The position numbers and the translations under genes are program-made. A DNA stretch of 31,726 nt from Euryarchaeota archaeon UBA124 (GTDB lineage Archaea; Thermoplasmatota; Poseidoniia; Poseidoniales; Poseidoniaceae): NCBI GenBank assembly GCA_002502215.1, contig DAPT01000055.1:1-31726 (forward strand). The letters run 5' to 3'. Of the stretch, positions 7,050 to 14,830 are shown one piece after another (position 1 is the stretch's first letter; the number at the start of each line of letters is the position of its first letter). The notes under the pieces are model-generated. The model did no database searches. It was given only the letters and a program-made list of their open reading frames with translations, and was not told the origin of the DNA.

Positions 7050-8048
7050 ATGGAAATATGGCTCGATGTACTCGATAAAACGGGTCATATCGCTGTTGAT
7101 GCCACATTTTCAAAAAAGGATGGTTCTGATATTCGCTTGACGGATGGTCTTCTTTACAGGGATGGAGTGATGATTGGTGGACATGTTCACATCGATTCTG
7201 AAGAGGCCCAAACAAAGGCCCGCAGTCTAGCAGGAAGCGTTGAATGGATTTTACTCACGTTCGAGAATTGGTCGATGATTCCTATTGAGAACATTGTCGC
7301 AGCAGCAGAATCAACACCGACAAAGGTGGCTGCTCAAATCACGCAGCCAATCGAAGCACAAGGGGCTGGTTTTGCATTGGACATAGGTGTTGATGCTTTG
7401 TTGTGCTCCGAAGAATGCCTCGAAGCCGCTCAAGTTGTTAAGTCTCTACGACTCGAAAATGCAGTTGCAATAACTCCTGAAAGAACCGCCCGTTCAACGA
7501 CGACTAAGCTAACAACGATGACGATTACCGATGTCCAGGAAGGTCATTCTGGAGATCGTGTGTGCATCGATCTTCTGTCCATGTTGAACGAGGGAGAGGG
7601 CATTTTGATTGGCTCAACCTCTCGCTCATTTGCCCTTATTCATGGCGAAACTATTCAATCGAAATACGTCCCAACAAGACCCTTTCGAATCAATGCTGGA
7701 AGTGTTGAGGCATACACCTACCTAGCCGACGGCTCCACAAAATACCTTTGTGAGATACATTCCGGTGACGAGATATGCATCATTGGGAAAAGCGGGGAAT
7801 CGAGAATCGCAACCGTTGGTAGAATGAAAATAGAGACAAGACCACTCATTCTATTGAGATTTCATGATGAAAATACTAATGAAGGTCATGTGTTTATTCA
7901 GCAAGCGGAGACGGTTCGCTTGGTTCTGGAGAACGGTGGAGTCTGTTCAGTTACCGATATCTCCGTTGGAGATCGCATTCTCGGATGCTCATTTTTCTCA
8001 ACTCGTCATGTGGGACAGAGCATCTCTGCACCGTCGAAGGAGCGTTGA
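7050..8048 (+). CDS. aroB': 3-dehydroquinate synthase II (archaeal type)
   Basis: NAD-dependent enzyme that deaminates and cyclises ADH to 3-dehydroquinate, the second step of the archaeal pathway and unrelated to bacterial AroB. From the ATG at 7050 it has 332 residues. The C-terminal half carries the family signature: EGILIGSTSRSFALIHGET, RPFRINAGSVEAYTYLADG, TKYLCEIHSGDE and a final VGRMKIETRPLILL-type core. An ATG two codons upstream (7044) is possible, but it touches the GAGGG ribosome binding site, whereas 7050 lies 7 bases after it, so 7050 is preferred. The gene follows aroA' directly and is followed after three bases by shikimate kinase, so the three are likely one transcript. Dehydroquinate dehydratase and shikimate dehydrogenase are not in the window. 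Confidence 0.93.
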   Translation: MEIWLDVLDKTGHIAVDATFSKKDGSDIRLTDGLLYRDGVMIGGHVHIDSEEAQTKARSLAGSVEWILLTFENWSMIPIENIVAAAESTPTKVAAQITQPIEAQGAGFALDIGVDALLCSEECLEAAQVVKSLRLENAVAITPERTARSTTTKLTTMTITDVQEGHSGDRVCIDLLSMLNEGEGILIGSTSRSFALIHGETIQSKYVPTRPFRINAGSVEAYTYLADGSTKYLCEIHSGDEICIIGKSGESRIATVGRMKIETRPLILLRFHDENTNEGHVFIQQAETVRLVLENGGVCSVTDISVGDRILGCSFFSTRHVGQSISAPSKER

Positions 8049-8051
8049 TGC

Positions 8052-8942
8052 ATGGCAGTCTTGGGCAAAGGTACTGCACATGGTGCATGCAGTCTACTCC
8101 ACGCAGCAGGCACCGGTTACGGTGCAAGTATGGCACTGGACCTCCCGATTCTCGTCCGTGTGTTGGACAAAAAGAGCAAGCGTGAACTGCATGATGAGGA
8201 TGGTTTGTTACCTCATGTCGCTGAATCTTGGAAAAATGCAGGCCATGAATTCCCCCTTGACGAAGAGGACATGCATTGGGCAGTTCAATCAAGGATTCCC
8301 GTTCGAGAGGGATTGAAATCGTCCTCGGCCCTTTGTGTCGCAGCCGTGCGTGCTCTTTGTGATTCCACAGGAACCGATCTTGAATTGCATGAAATCGTAG
8401 CGATCGCTGTTGACGCTCAAATCAGGGCTGAGATTACCCTGACTGGCAGCATCGATGATACATGGGCTTGCGCAACAGGTGGATGGAAATTAATCAATGC
8501 CAACGAGCCGGATGTTGCCCAAGGTGTTCTTCTCGAAGGGGATGGACCTGCAAGAGAGGATTGGAAGGTGCTTGTCGTTTCCCGGGGTCCTCGAGAGGCG
8601 AGACCATCGCTCGAGGATTTCCTTCCACATCAACAGCAATTTATTCAAGCACTCAATGCTGTCCAAGAAGGAAACGAGTTGGTAGCATTAACACTCAATG
8701 GCCGAGGAGTGATTGGGGCAACAAAAGACCATCGAGCAAGGATTCTTGCGAACGACGCACTCGTCAACGGCGCTCGCGCAGCAGGTCCGACTGGGTCGGG
8801 TACTGCGATTGTCATCGTCATTCCAATTCAATTGGAAGGCGTGCTCAAACGAATCAAATCTTGGTATGCAAACAAGCATCCAGAATTTGATGTCATTGAA
8901 ACAAGTTTCATTAATCCAGAGAAAAAAGACGCTGAGGAGTAA
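8052..8942 (+). CDS. aroK: Shikimate kinase, archaeal GHMP-kinase type
   Basis: Phosphorylates shikimate to shikimate 3-phosphate with ATP. It belongs to the GHMP superfamily (galactokinase, homoserine kinase), not to the P-loop bacterial AroK. The 296-residue length suits the family. The phosphate-binding motif is PVREGLKSSSA at residues 83-93, with an N-terminal GKGTAHGACSLLHAAGTGYG and a C-terminal glycine-rich AAGPTGSGTAIVIVIP that matches the third GHMP motif. The ribosome binding site AAGGAG lies nine bases before the ATG. It sits between dehydroquinate synthase II and chorismate synthase, which agrees with the assignment over homoserine kinase, even though lysC is nearby. Confidence 0.92.
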   Translation: MAVLGKGTAHGACSLLHAAGTGYGASMALDLPILVRVLDKKSKRELHDEDGLLPHVAESWKNAGHEFPLDEEDMHWAVQSRIPVREGLKSSSALCVAAVRALCDSTGTDLELHEIVAIAVDAQIRAEITLTGSIDDTWACATGGWKLINANEPDVAQGVLLEGDGPAREDWKVLVVSRGPREARPSLEDFLPHQQQFIQALNAVQEGNELVALTLNGRGVIGATKDHRARILANDALVNGARAAGPTGSGTAIVIVIPIQLEGVLKRIKSWYANKHPEFDVIETSFINPEKKDAEE

Positions 8943-8986
8943 GGCTCAACTTCTTGAATGCGAGTTGTGTGGACGAATTGAGTCCA

Positions 8987-10060
8987 ATGAAGATGCGCCT
9001 TGGGGAATCCCTGACAATGACCTTGTTTGGCGAAAGTCATGGACAGTTGGTCGGAGCCTTGTTGGAGGGCGTCCCTCCCGGACTTCAAATCGATGAGAAG
9101 CGTATTGTACAACGGATGATGACTCGGCGACCCGGTGGTCATTTTGCAAGCAAGCGGAACGAAGATGATGCAGTGGAGATTCTTGCAGGCGTCCACGAAG
9201 GTTTTGCCACAGGGCAACCAATCTTACTGCAAATTCGGAACAAAGACTCCCGATCGAGTGATTACAGTTTCATTCCCAACCATCCACGTCCGGGTCATCA
9301 AGATCTCCTCATGCAAATACGAAGTGGGGGTTTTGCTGATTTGCGAGGCGGGGGTTCCTCCTCTGCTCGATTAACCGCAGGTATTGTCGCAGCGGCAGCA
9401 CTCGTTGAGCCACTGCTTGGAGACATCAAAATCGATGCACATGTTGGTGCAATTGGAACCATTGAAGCTGCACGAATTGATGCTTGTCCAGATGAATGGG
9501 AAAACGAACTCTGCGAGCAACTTCGCTGCCGCGATCCAAATGTTGTTGATGCAATGAAGGAACACGTTGAAGCAATTCGAAAACAGAAGAATTCGACTGG
9601 AAGTCGCGTAGATGTTCTCATCAGCAACCTCCCACGAGGAATTGGTGAACCTTGGTTTGACGGTCTTGAGCCTGCCCTTGGGCGCGCCTACCTCTCGATT
9701 CCTGCTTGTCGCGGTGTGGCCTTCGGAAAAGGGTTTGAAGCGGTTAAGATGACGGGCCTTGAGCACAACAACCCATGGGGAGGTTCCAAACAACAGCCAC
9801 TGCAGGAAGGAGATCGTCCTGATGGAAGCATTGCTGGTCTGTCATCGGGTTCAGACCTCTATGCCGAAATTGCATTGAAGCCTCCGTCGAGTATTGCCCA
9901 CGAGCAAACGACGTTGGATTTGGCTGATGGTCAAAAGAAACCTCTTGTTGTCAAAGGGCGCCATGACCCTGTCCTTGGTCCAAGGGCTGTGAGCGTCGCT
10001 CGGGCAATGACGACATTGGTCCTATGCGACCTCATCCTCAGGAAACGTGATGCTTTGTGA
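8987..10060 (+). CDS. aroC: Chorismate synthase
   Basis: FMN-dependent lyase that removes phosphate from EPSP to give chorismate, the last shikimate step. From the ATG at 8987 it has 357 residues. Motifs: FGESHG near the N-terminus, TRRPGGHFASKRNEDD, HPRPGHQDL, LRGGGSSSARLTAG, NNPWGGSK and GRHDPVLGPRA near the end. The central segment has Ser where many family members have Arg (GGGRSSARE) and resembles the GRLT form of Firmicutes-type enzymes. An in-frame TTG at 8954 gives a longer version, but 8987 leaves about 13 residues before FGESHG, which is usual. EPSP synthase (aroA) is not in the cluster. The last four bases overlap the lysC start as GTGA, so the two are translationally coupled. Confidence 0.94.
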   Translation: MKMRLGESLTMTLFGESHGQLVGALLEGVPPGLQIDEKRIVQRMMTRRPGGHFASKRNEDDAVEILAGVHEGFATGQPILLQIRNKDSRSSDYSFIPNHPRPGHQDLLMQIRSGGFADLRGGGSSSARLTAGIVAAAALVEPLLGDIKIDAHVGAIGTIEAARIDACPDEWENELCEQLRCRDPNVVDAMKEHVEAIRKQKNSTGSRVDVLISNLPRGIGEPWFDGLEPALGRAYLSIPACRGVAFGKGFEAVKMTGLEHNNPWGGSKQQPLQEGDRPDGSIAGLSSGSDLYAEIALKPPSSIAHEQTTLDLADGQKKPLVVKGRHDPVLGPRAVSVARAMTTLVLCDLILRKRDAL

Positions 10061-11379
10061 CCAAGCGAATCATTCACAAGTTTGGAGGCTCATGCCTTCG
10101 CGAACCAGGTGACATTGAGAAAATTGCTGAAGTGATTCGAGGAAATCACCAAGCGATTCTTGTTGTTTCTGCATTGTGGGGGACGACCGATCGATTGTAC
10201 CGTGCTGCGAAGGATCCACGCTATGCAAGCAGATTGGTTCAGGACTTGTCAAAGCAACATCTACGCTTTGCTCCTGGTCTTGATTCTTCGAAGAACGCAC
10301 ATTTGTTTTCCATGGTTCTGCACACGCTCAAAGACACTCTGAGTTTGCTGGCCCAAGACCCGCACGACCAGTCTGCATTGAACAACCTCCTCGCATCCGG
10401 AGAGCGCTTGAGTGCATTGGTCGTTGCACATCGGTTGCAAGAATACGGTTTTGATGCATACCCACTTGGCGCTGAAGACATCGGGATAACGCTCGATGGA
10501 AATTATCAAGCCAATCACGTCGATTTACAAGCATCAAGCACGAAACTCGACCGAGAGACACTTCACGGCACGCCGGTTATCACGGGTTGGTTCGGCGAAG
10601 GACAAAACAAGGACATAGCAATCCTCAGCCGAGGTGGCTCGGATCATTCTGCGACTGCAATTGCAAATCTCATTGAGGCCGATCGGGTCATCCTCTGGAA
10701 AGATGTACCTGGAATATTTACATTAAATCCGCGTTGGGGTATTCGCTCCGAAACAATTCCGTATCTCGATTATCTGGAAGCAATTGAATTATCACTGATG
10801 GATACTCCTGTCCTCCACCCCTCTACGATCGAACCGCTTATTGAACCAAACATTCAGTTGGAAGTTCGGCATCTCTACCACTCAGGTGATGAACAGAAGA
10901 CCGTTGTTGGACCAAGACTCCCAGAAGACCAACTGAAAGCCGTCGGCTGCCTTCCAAATGTCATCAGTCTTGGCTTCTCCCACCATCACGTGGATTCTCA
11001 TCAACGCCAGCTTGTCAAGATTCTTGGCGAACTAGCCCAAAATGAGGTCCATTGGTGGGGTTTAGAATCCAGACTAGGCGATTCTCGGCTCATCGTCTCA
11101 CAGCATGACATGCATCGTGCGGCTTCGATTTTCGATCGGTTTGACATCCAAGCCGATCACCATTATCACCTCGGTTTGTTGTCACTCATCGGATGTCGAG
11201 AAAGCGATATGGATGAGATCAATTCATTGTTTGATTCAACCGAATATGAACTGACTTGGCTCAATCAGACAAGTTCAGCAGCTCGAGTGGCAATCGACGG
11301 AGAAGACTTGGGTGAGGCTCTCCAAATGTTGCACGCCTTCATTCAACAACGAATTCAAGGTAAGGTTCAGCAGATTTGA
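10057..11379 (+). CDS. lysC: Aspartate kinase
   Basis: Phosphorylates L-aspartate to aspartyl phosphate, opening the route to aspartate semialdehyde, lysine, threonine and methionine. It has 440 residues. The amino acid kinase domain shows HKFGGSCLREPGDI (Lys8), LASGERLSALVVA, VITGWFGEG, ILSRGGSDHSATAIAN and VILWKDVPGIFT. The C-terminal part (about 300-440) should hold two ACT-like regulatory domains, but their sequence is diverged, so feedback control by a given amino acid cannot be read off. The start is GTG at 10057, overlapping the aroC stop. Placing it with aroA' makes sense, because ADH synthase uses aspartate semialdehyde. The stop is one base away from the stop of the convergent operon. 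Confidence 0.93.
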   Translation: MTKRIIHKFGGSCLREPGDIEKIAEVIRGNHQAILVVSALWGTTDRLYRAAKDPRYASRLVQDLSKQHLRFAPGLDSSKNAHLFSMVLHTLKDTLSLLAQDPHDQSALNNLLASGERLSALVVAHRLQEYGFDAYPLGAEDIGITLDGNYQANHVDLQASSTKLDRETLHGTPVITGWFGEGQNKDIAILSRGGSDHSATAIANLIEADRVILWKDVPGIFTLNPRWGIRSETIPYLDYLEAIELSLMDTPVLHPSTIEPLIEPNIQLEVRHLYHSGDEQKTVVGPRLPEDQLKAVGCLPNVISLGFSHHHVDSHQRQLVKILGELAQNEVHWWGLESRLGDSRLIVSQHDMHRAASIFDRFDIQADHHYHLGLLSLIGCRESDMDEINSLFDSTEYELTWLNQTSSAARVAIDGEDLGEALQMLHAFIQQRIQGKVQQI

Positions 11380-11380
11380 T

Positions 11381-12301
11381 TCACTCATCGTTGCCCTCAC
11401 GGCGCTTCTGAATGTAGGTTGGTAGGTCAAGAGCAAACAATCCCCCAACAACGAGGAAGACAAACAGTGTTCCAAGCGCTACACCGTAGACGGATCCAAG
11501 TTCGACCGATTCACTCAAACGGGTTGCAGTATCTTCTGACAAAATCCCAACCATCCATGGCAGGATGGTGTTTGCAGAGAGAACCAGGGTTGCAAGAACG
11601 GTTGCGACAATTGGATTGATAATAAGCGAGCGATGGTATTTGCCAACAATTTTCTTTGGGTTCATGACATAGACTTCGTTTGTTCGAATGCTTGTGTCCA
11701 ACATTGAGTAACGAAGTACTCCGTTTGAAAGTTCGAAGTACATGATAAGAAGAACGGAGTAGATGACGACCAATGAGGCAAGGATCGTTGGGCTATCTGC
11801 CAGCCCGAAGAGATCGTTCACACTTGTCTTCGATGAAGCGAAGCGCATGATAGCCAGGATAAACAACACATACGATCCGAGCATATATCGCGCATCTCGT
11901 TGGTATGCACCCCAGAAACCAAGACCCGTCGCACCCACAATAATTCCAATCTGGAACAACAGTGCAAGGTCAGCGCTTCCAAGAAGCATGAACCAAATGG
12001 TTCCTTCTGGAGGAGATATGATGTACGTAAGAAGAGCAAGTCCGACGAGGATGACGTACACGCCAAGTTGCATGTTTTGCACAAACTTGTCCGGAGGTAG
12101 GAATTTCATTTTCGGAACAATAGGTCCTCCAATAAGGCTCTCAATGAAGGAAGGCATTTCCAGTTCAGGAATTGCGTCCTTTGGTATTTCAGAGCCAATG
12201 CCTGCCTGACCAGCTGCCTTTTTCCGACTTGGAGCGGATGAACGGACAACTTTACCATCGTAGAGATGGGCGGTATCAGAGGACGGTTTTCGCATTGTCA
12301 T
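11381..12301 (-). CDS. Multi-helix membrane protein of the MoxR cassette
   Basis: 306 residues, starting at an ATG with a GAGGTGAG ribosome binding site. The first 75 or so residues are soluble and basic, followed by about seven hydrophobic segments (for example QLGVYVILVGLALLTYII, SYVLFILAIMRFA, TILASLVVIYSVLLIMYF and a final VYGVALGTLFVFLVVGGLFAL) and a charged C-terminus. I do not recognise a named family. It is the last gene of the leftward DUF4350-MoxR-DUF58 block, nine bases after the DUF58 gene, so it probably forms part of that membrane machine. Similar unrelated membrane proteins often close such operons. Confidence 0.75.
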   Translation of the reverse strand: MTMRKPSSDTAHLYDGKVVRSSAPSRKKAAGQAGIGSEIPKDAIPELEMPSFIESLIGGPIVPKMKFLPPDKFVQNMQLGVYVILVGLALLTYIISPPEGTIWFMLLGSADLALLFQIGIIVGATGLGFWGAYQRDARYMLGSYVLFILAIMRFASSKTSVNDLFGLADSPTILASLVVIYSVLLIMYFELSNGVLRYSMLDTSIRTNEVYVMNPKKIVGKYHRSLIINPIVATVLATLVLSANTILPWMVGILSEDTATRLSESVELGSVYGVALGTLFVFLVVGGLFALDLPTYIQKRREGNDE

Positions 12302-12310
12302 GTTCTCACC

Positions 12311-13624
12311 TCAGAATCCTCGTGCACCTGCAAGTGCTGTTGACAAGAGCATATCAGGCTCCCAATCCATTATGTTCACGCCGAGTCCACGTAATTCACC
12401 AATCAGAACGTCTCGTTCTGTCTTCATGACTTCGTAGCCTGTTCGGTCAAGTCGCTTTGCATCGAACTCAAACTCAAGTGATGATGGAGTAAGCACGGTG
12501 ACGTCGAAATCGCGAGCACGGAAATCTCGTAGTGCATTTACGATGGTTGGGTCATCCTCCAGATTTGAAAGGAAAATGATTGGGCTGCCTTTGTTGATGT
12601 GCGGTAGAATTCGGTTGACAACAACTTGGAGGGGAATGTTTCCACGAGCGACTGCTCCTGCAAGTTTTGTTAGAATCACGTACAGTTGTTTCTTTCCAGT
12701 GTCACGATCAACACTCACCACTTCATCCCCATACACAACAACTCCGACAGAGTCACGACGGCCCAGGAAATACTTGGCCAAGGAAGCAGCAGCACGCGTG
12801 GAATAAACCAACGCATTGCGGCTTACTGGACCTGTTTCGCTCACAGCACGTGAGTCGATGATGATGATGACGTCAGAGACTGCGTCACGTTCTCGCTCAT
12901 TGACCATCAATTTGCCTGAGCGCGCATAGGCACTCCAATTAATCGCACGGAAAGAGTCTCCTTCAAAGTACTCACGAAGCGAGTAGAACTCCGAACCGGG
13001 ACCAGGTTGGCGAATGTTGACAGCACCAGTAAAGATCTTCGGGACACGGGATTTGACAAAGGTCTCTTTGAGATCCTCCATCTTCGGGAACACAAGGAAA
13101 TCGTTGTAGACATGCATTTCTTTTTCCTTGTGAAACAAGCCGAACGGGTCTTGAATCCGAACGGCAACTGGTCCTATGCTGTAGAAGCCTCTTAGTGGGC
13201 ACTCAAGTGTGTACTCGATATAGGTCTCACGTCGTGGACCGAGTTCCATCAGAATGTAGTTTGAGCCCTCCTTAATGCGCATGACCTCTGGGACTCGATC
13301 TCGAACTTCGAGAATCTTTGCAAGTCCAGAGTTGTTCTGCATACGTAACGTTACTGTCAATTCACCATCCTCAAAAATTCGTGCTCCTGAGAGTTTTCTC
13401 ATAGCAAGGACGCTACCTAATGCAACGCCCTCTTCACCAGTCCACTCTTCGGCGCGACGGCCACTGGAGGCGACGTCAGCATGGCCGCCGAACAAAGCAG
13501 CCCACGTTAGGAATACGAAAATCACAACAGCTATTGTGACCAACTGAGAATTCCTAAGCGTAAGGCCAAGAAGATACATGGCGACTGCCATGCTTCCTAG
13601 CATTGCTGATTTGCGACTCCACAT
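12311..13624 (-). CDS. DUF58 protein with von Willebrand A-like domain
   Basis: 437 residues. Two hydrophobic segments at the N-terminus (about 7-20 and 26-45) anchor it; the rest is probably cytoplasmic. The DUF58 signature is at about 213-246 (FYSLREYFEGDSFRAINW, then ARSGKL..NERE). It is followed by a vWA-like strand DVIIIIDSRA (251-260) whose Asp257-Ser258 would be the first part of a metal site; the usual DxSxS is only partly kept. DUF58 proteins are the standard partners of MoxR ATPases, and the pair is thought to act in folding, metal insertion or envelope maintenance. Start supported by GAGGTG seven bases upstream. It lies between the MoxR gene (36 bases) and the membrane protein (9 bases). 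Confidence 0.9.
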   Translation of the reverse strand: MWSRKSAMLGSMAVAMYLLGLTLRNSQLVTIAVVIFVFLTWAALFGGHADVASSGRRAEEWTGEEGVALGSVLAMRKLSGARIFEDGELTVTLRMQNNSGLAKILEVRDRVPEVMRIKEGSNYILMELGPRRETYIEYTLECPLRGFYSIGPVAVRIQDPFGLFHKEKEMHVYNDFLVFPKMEDLKETFVKSRVPKIFTGAVNIRQPGPGSEFYSLREYFEGDSFRAINWSAYARSGKLMVNERERDAVSDVIIIIDSRAVSETGPVSRNALVYSTRAAASLAKYFLGRRDSVGVVVYGDEVVSVDRDTGKKQLYVILTKLAGAVARGNIPLQVVVNRILPHINKGSPIIFLSNLEDDPTIVNALRDFRARDFDVTVLTPSSLEFEFDAKRLDRTGYEVMKTERDVLIGELRGLGVNIMDWEPDMLLSTALAGARGF

Positions 13625-13660
13625 CCGAGAACACCTCTATCCAAGTTCGAATCAATGTCT

Positions 13661-14809
13661 TCAAACGGTAGGTACTGGGACTTCTCGTAGGATGCTCTGC
13701 ATAACCTCGCCAGCTTCGAGACCCTTAATCTGGTGCTCTGGCTTTAGAATCATTCTGTGAGCAATCGCAAGTTCTGCAATCGACTTAACATCATCGGGCG
13801 TTACAAAGTCACGTCCACGCAAAGCGGCTGCTGCACGGGATGTCTTGAGGAGTGCTTGAGAACCACGAGGAGAAGAGCCAACGAGGACACGTGGGTCTTC
13901 ACGAGTTCGAGCAACAACTTCAACCATGTACATACGAAGGGCAGGGTCGACGTAGACGTCTTCACAAGCCTGTTGCATAGCAATGACACGTTGTGGATCG
14001 GTGATAACGTCGACATCGACGGCGTCCTTTCCTCGAGTAATACGTCGAGCGAGAATCTCGTCTTCATCAGCACGGTCTGGATATCCAACACTCATCTTGA
14101 ACATGAAACGGTCAAGTTGAGCCTCAGGGAGAGGGTATGTACCCTCCTGCTCGACAGGGTTCTGGGTTGCCATAACGATGAACGGAGCAGGGAGTTTGTG
14201 GGTAACAGTACCGATGGTTACTTGCTTCTCTTGCATAGCCTCAAGCAAAGCTGCTTGTGTCTTTGGCGGTGCACGGTTGATCTCGTCAGCAAGAAGTAGG
14301 TTACAGAACAAAGGTCCTGGCTTGAATGTAAATTCACCCTTCTTTGCGTCGTAAATGTTGGTACCGGTAATGTCCGCTGGTAGCAAGTCAGGCGTGAATT
14401 GAACACGCTTGAAGTCACAACCAAGGGCATCAGCAAACGTATTGGTCATCAATGTCTTTGCCAATCCAGGATAATCTTCGAAGAGAAGGTTACCGTTGGA
14501 GAGGATATTGATGAGAACGTTGTCGATGACGTGGCTCTTACCGATAATGACTTTCTGAACCTCAGCGCTAATCGCTTGTGCGATGGCGCCGACGGCGGAA
14601 AGTCGCTCACGGACTTCTGGGGTACTTTGGTGCTTCGGCTGGGCCGGAGCGGCCGGTGCTACAGGGGCGGCGGGCGCTACTGGTGCTGCTGGCGCTACTG
14701 GTGCGGCTGGTGCCGCAGGCATAGGTGCTGCAGGTGCAGGTGGCGCTGGTGCCGCTGGCGCTGCTGGCGCGGGCGCGGGCGGGGCTGCTGGTGGTGCGGG
14801 GGGTTGCAT
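13661..14809 (-). CDS. MoxR-family AAA+ ATPase with Pro/Ala-rich N-terminal tail
   Basis: 382 residues. Residues 2-58 consist almost only of Pro, Ala and Val in PAAPV/PAAPA repeats; the ATPase proper starts near 64. The Walker A is DYPGLAKT (112-119), the Walker B LLLADEINRAP with Asp175-Glu176, sensor 1 lies in MATQNPVEQEG, and the arginine-finger region is PLPEAQLDRFMFK. This matches MoxR ATPases, which remodel or activate vWA-domain partners. The start is well supported by GGAGG in the 5' region. It sits 21 bases after the DUF4350-like gene and 36 before the DUF58 gene, the classic arrangement. The tail is not usual in the family and may tether the ring to a partner. Confidence 0.93.
   Translation of the reverse strand: MQPPAPPAAPPAPAPAAPAAPAPPAPAAPMPAAPAAPVAPAAPVAPAAPVAPAAPAQPKHQSTPEVRERLSAVGAIAQAISAEVQKVIIGKSHVIDNVLINILSNGNLLFEDYPGLAKTLMTNTFADALGCDFKRVQFTPDLLPADITGTNIYDAKKGEFTFKPGPLFCNLLLADEINRAPPKTQAALLEAMQEKQVTIGTVTHKLPAPFIVMATQNPVEQEGTYPLPEAQLDRFMFKMSVGYPDRADEDEILARRITRGKDAVDVDVITDPQRVIAMQQACEDVYVDPALRMYMVEVVARTREDPRVLVGSSPRGSQALLKTSRAAAALRGRDFVTPDDVKSIAELAIAHRMILKPEHQIKGLEAGEVMQSILREVPVPTV
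14640..14806 (-). repeat. Low-complexity GC-rich repeat encoding Pro/Ala tail
   Basis: Degenerate short repeats (GGTGCTGCT, GGCGCTACTGGTGC and variants on the plus strand) give a strip much richer in GC than the flanking genes. It encodes the N-terminal tail of the MoxR ATPase; most units are nine or twelve bases. The opposite strand reads as a Gly/Ala-rich frame that is only a shadow. Confidence 0.85.
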
Positions 14810-14830
14810 GTCATTTTCCTCCTTTTTTCT

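Noticed and set aside
8052..8942. Homoserine kinase instead of shikimate kinase
   Set aside because: Both are GHMP kinases and lysC is nearby, but the gene sits between dehydroquinate synthase II and chorismate synthase and its N-terminus fits archaeal shikimate kinase.
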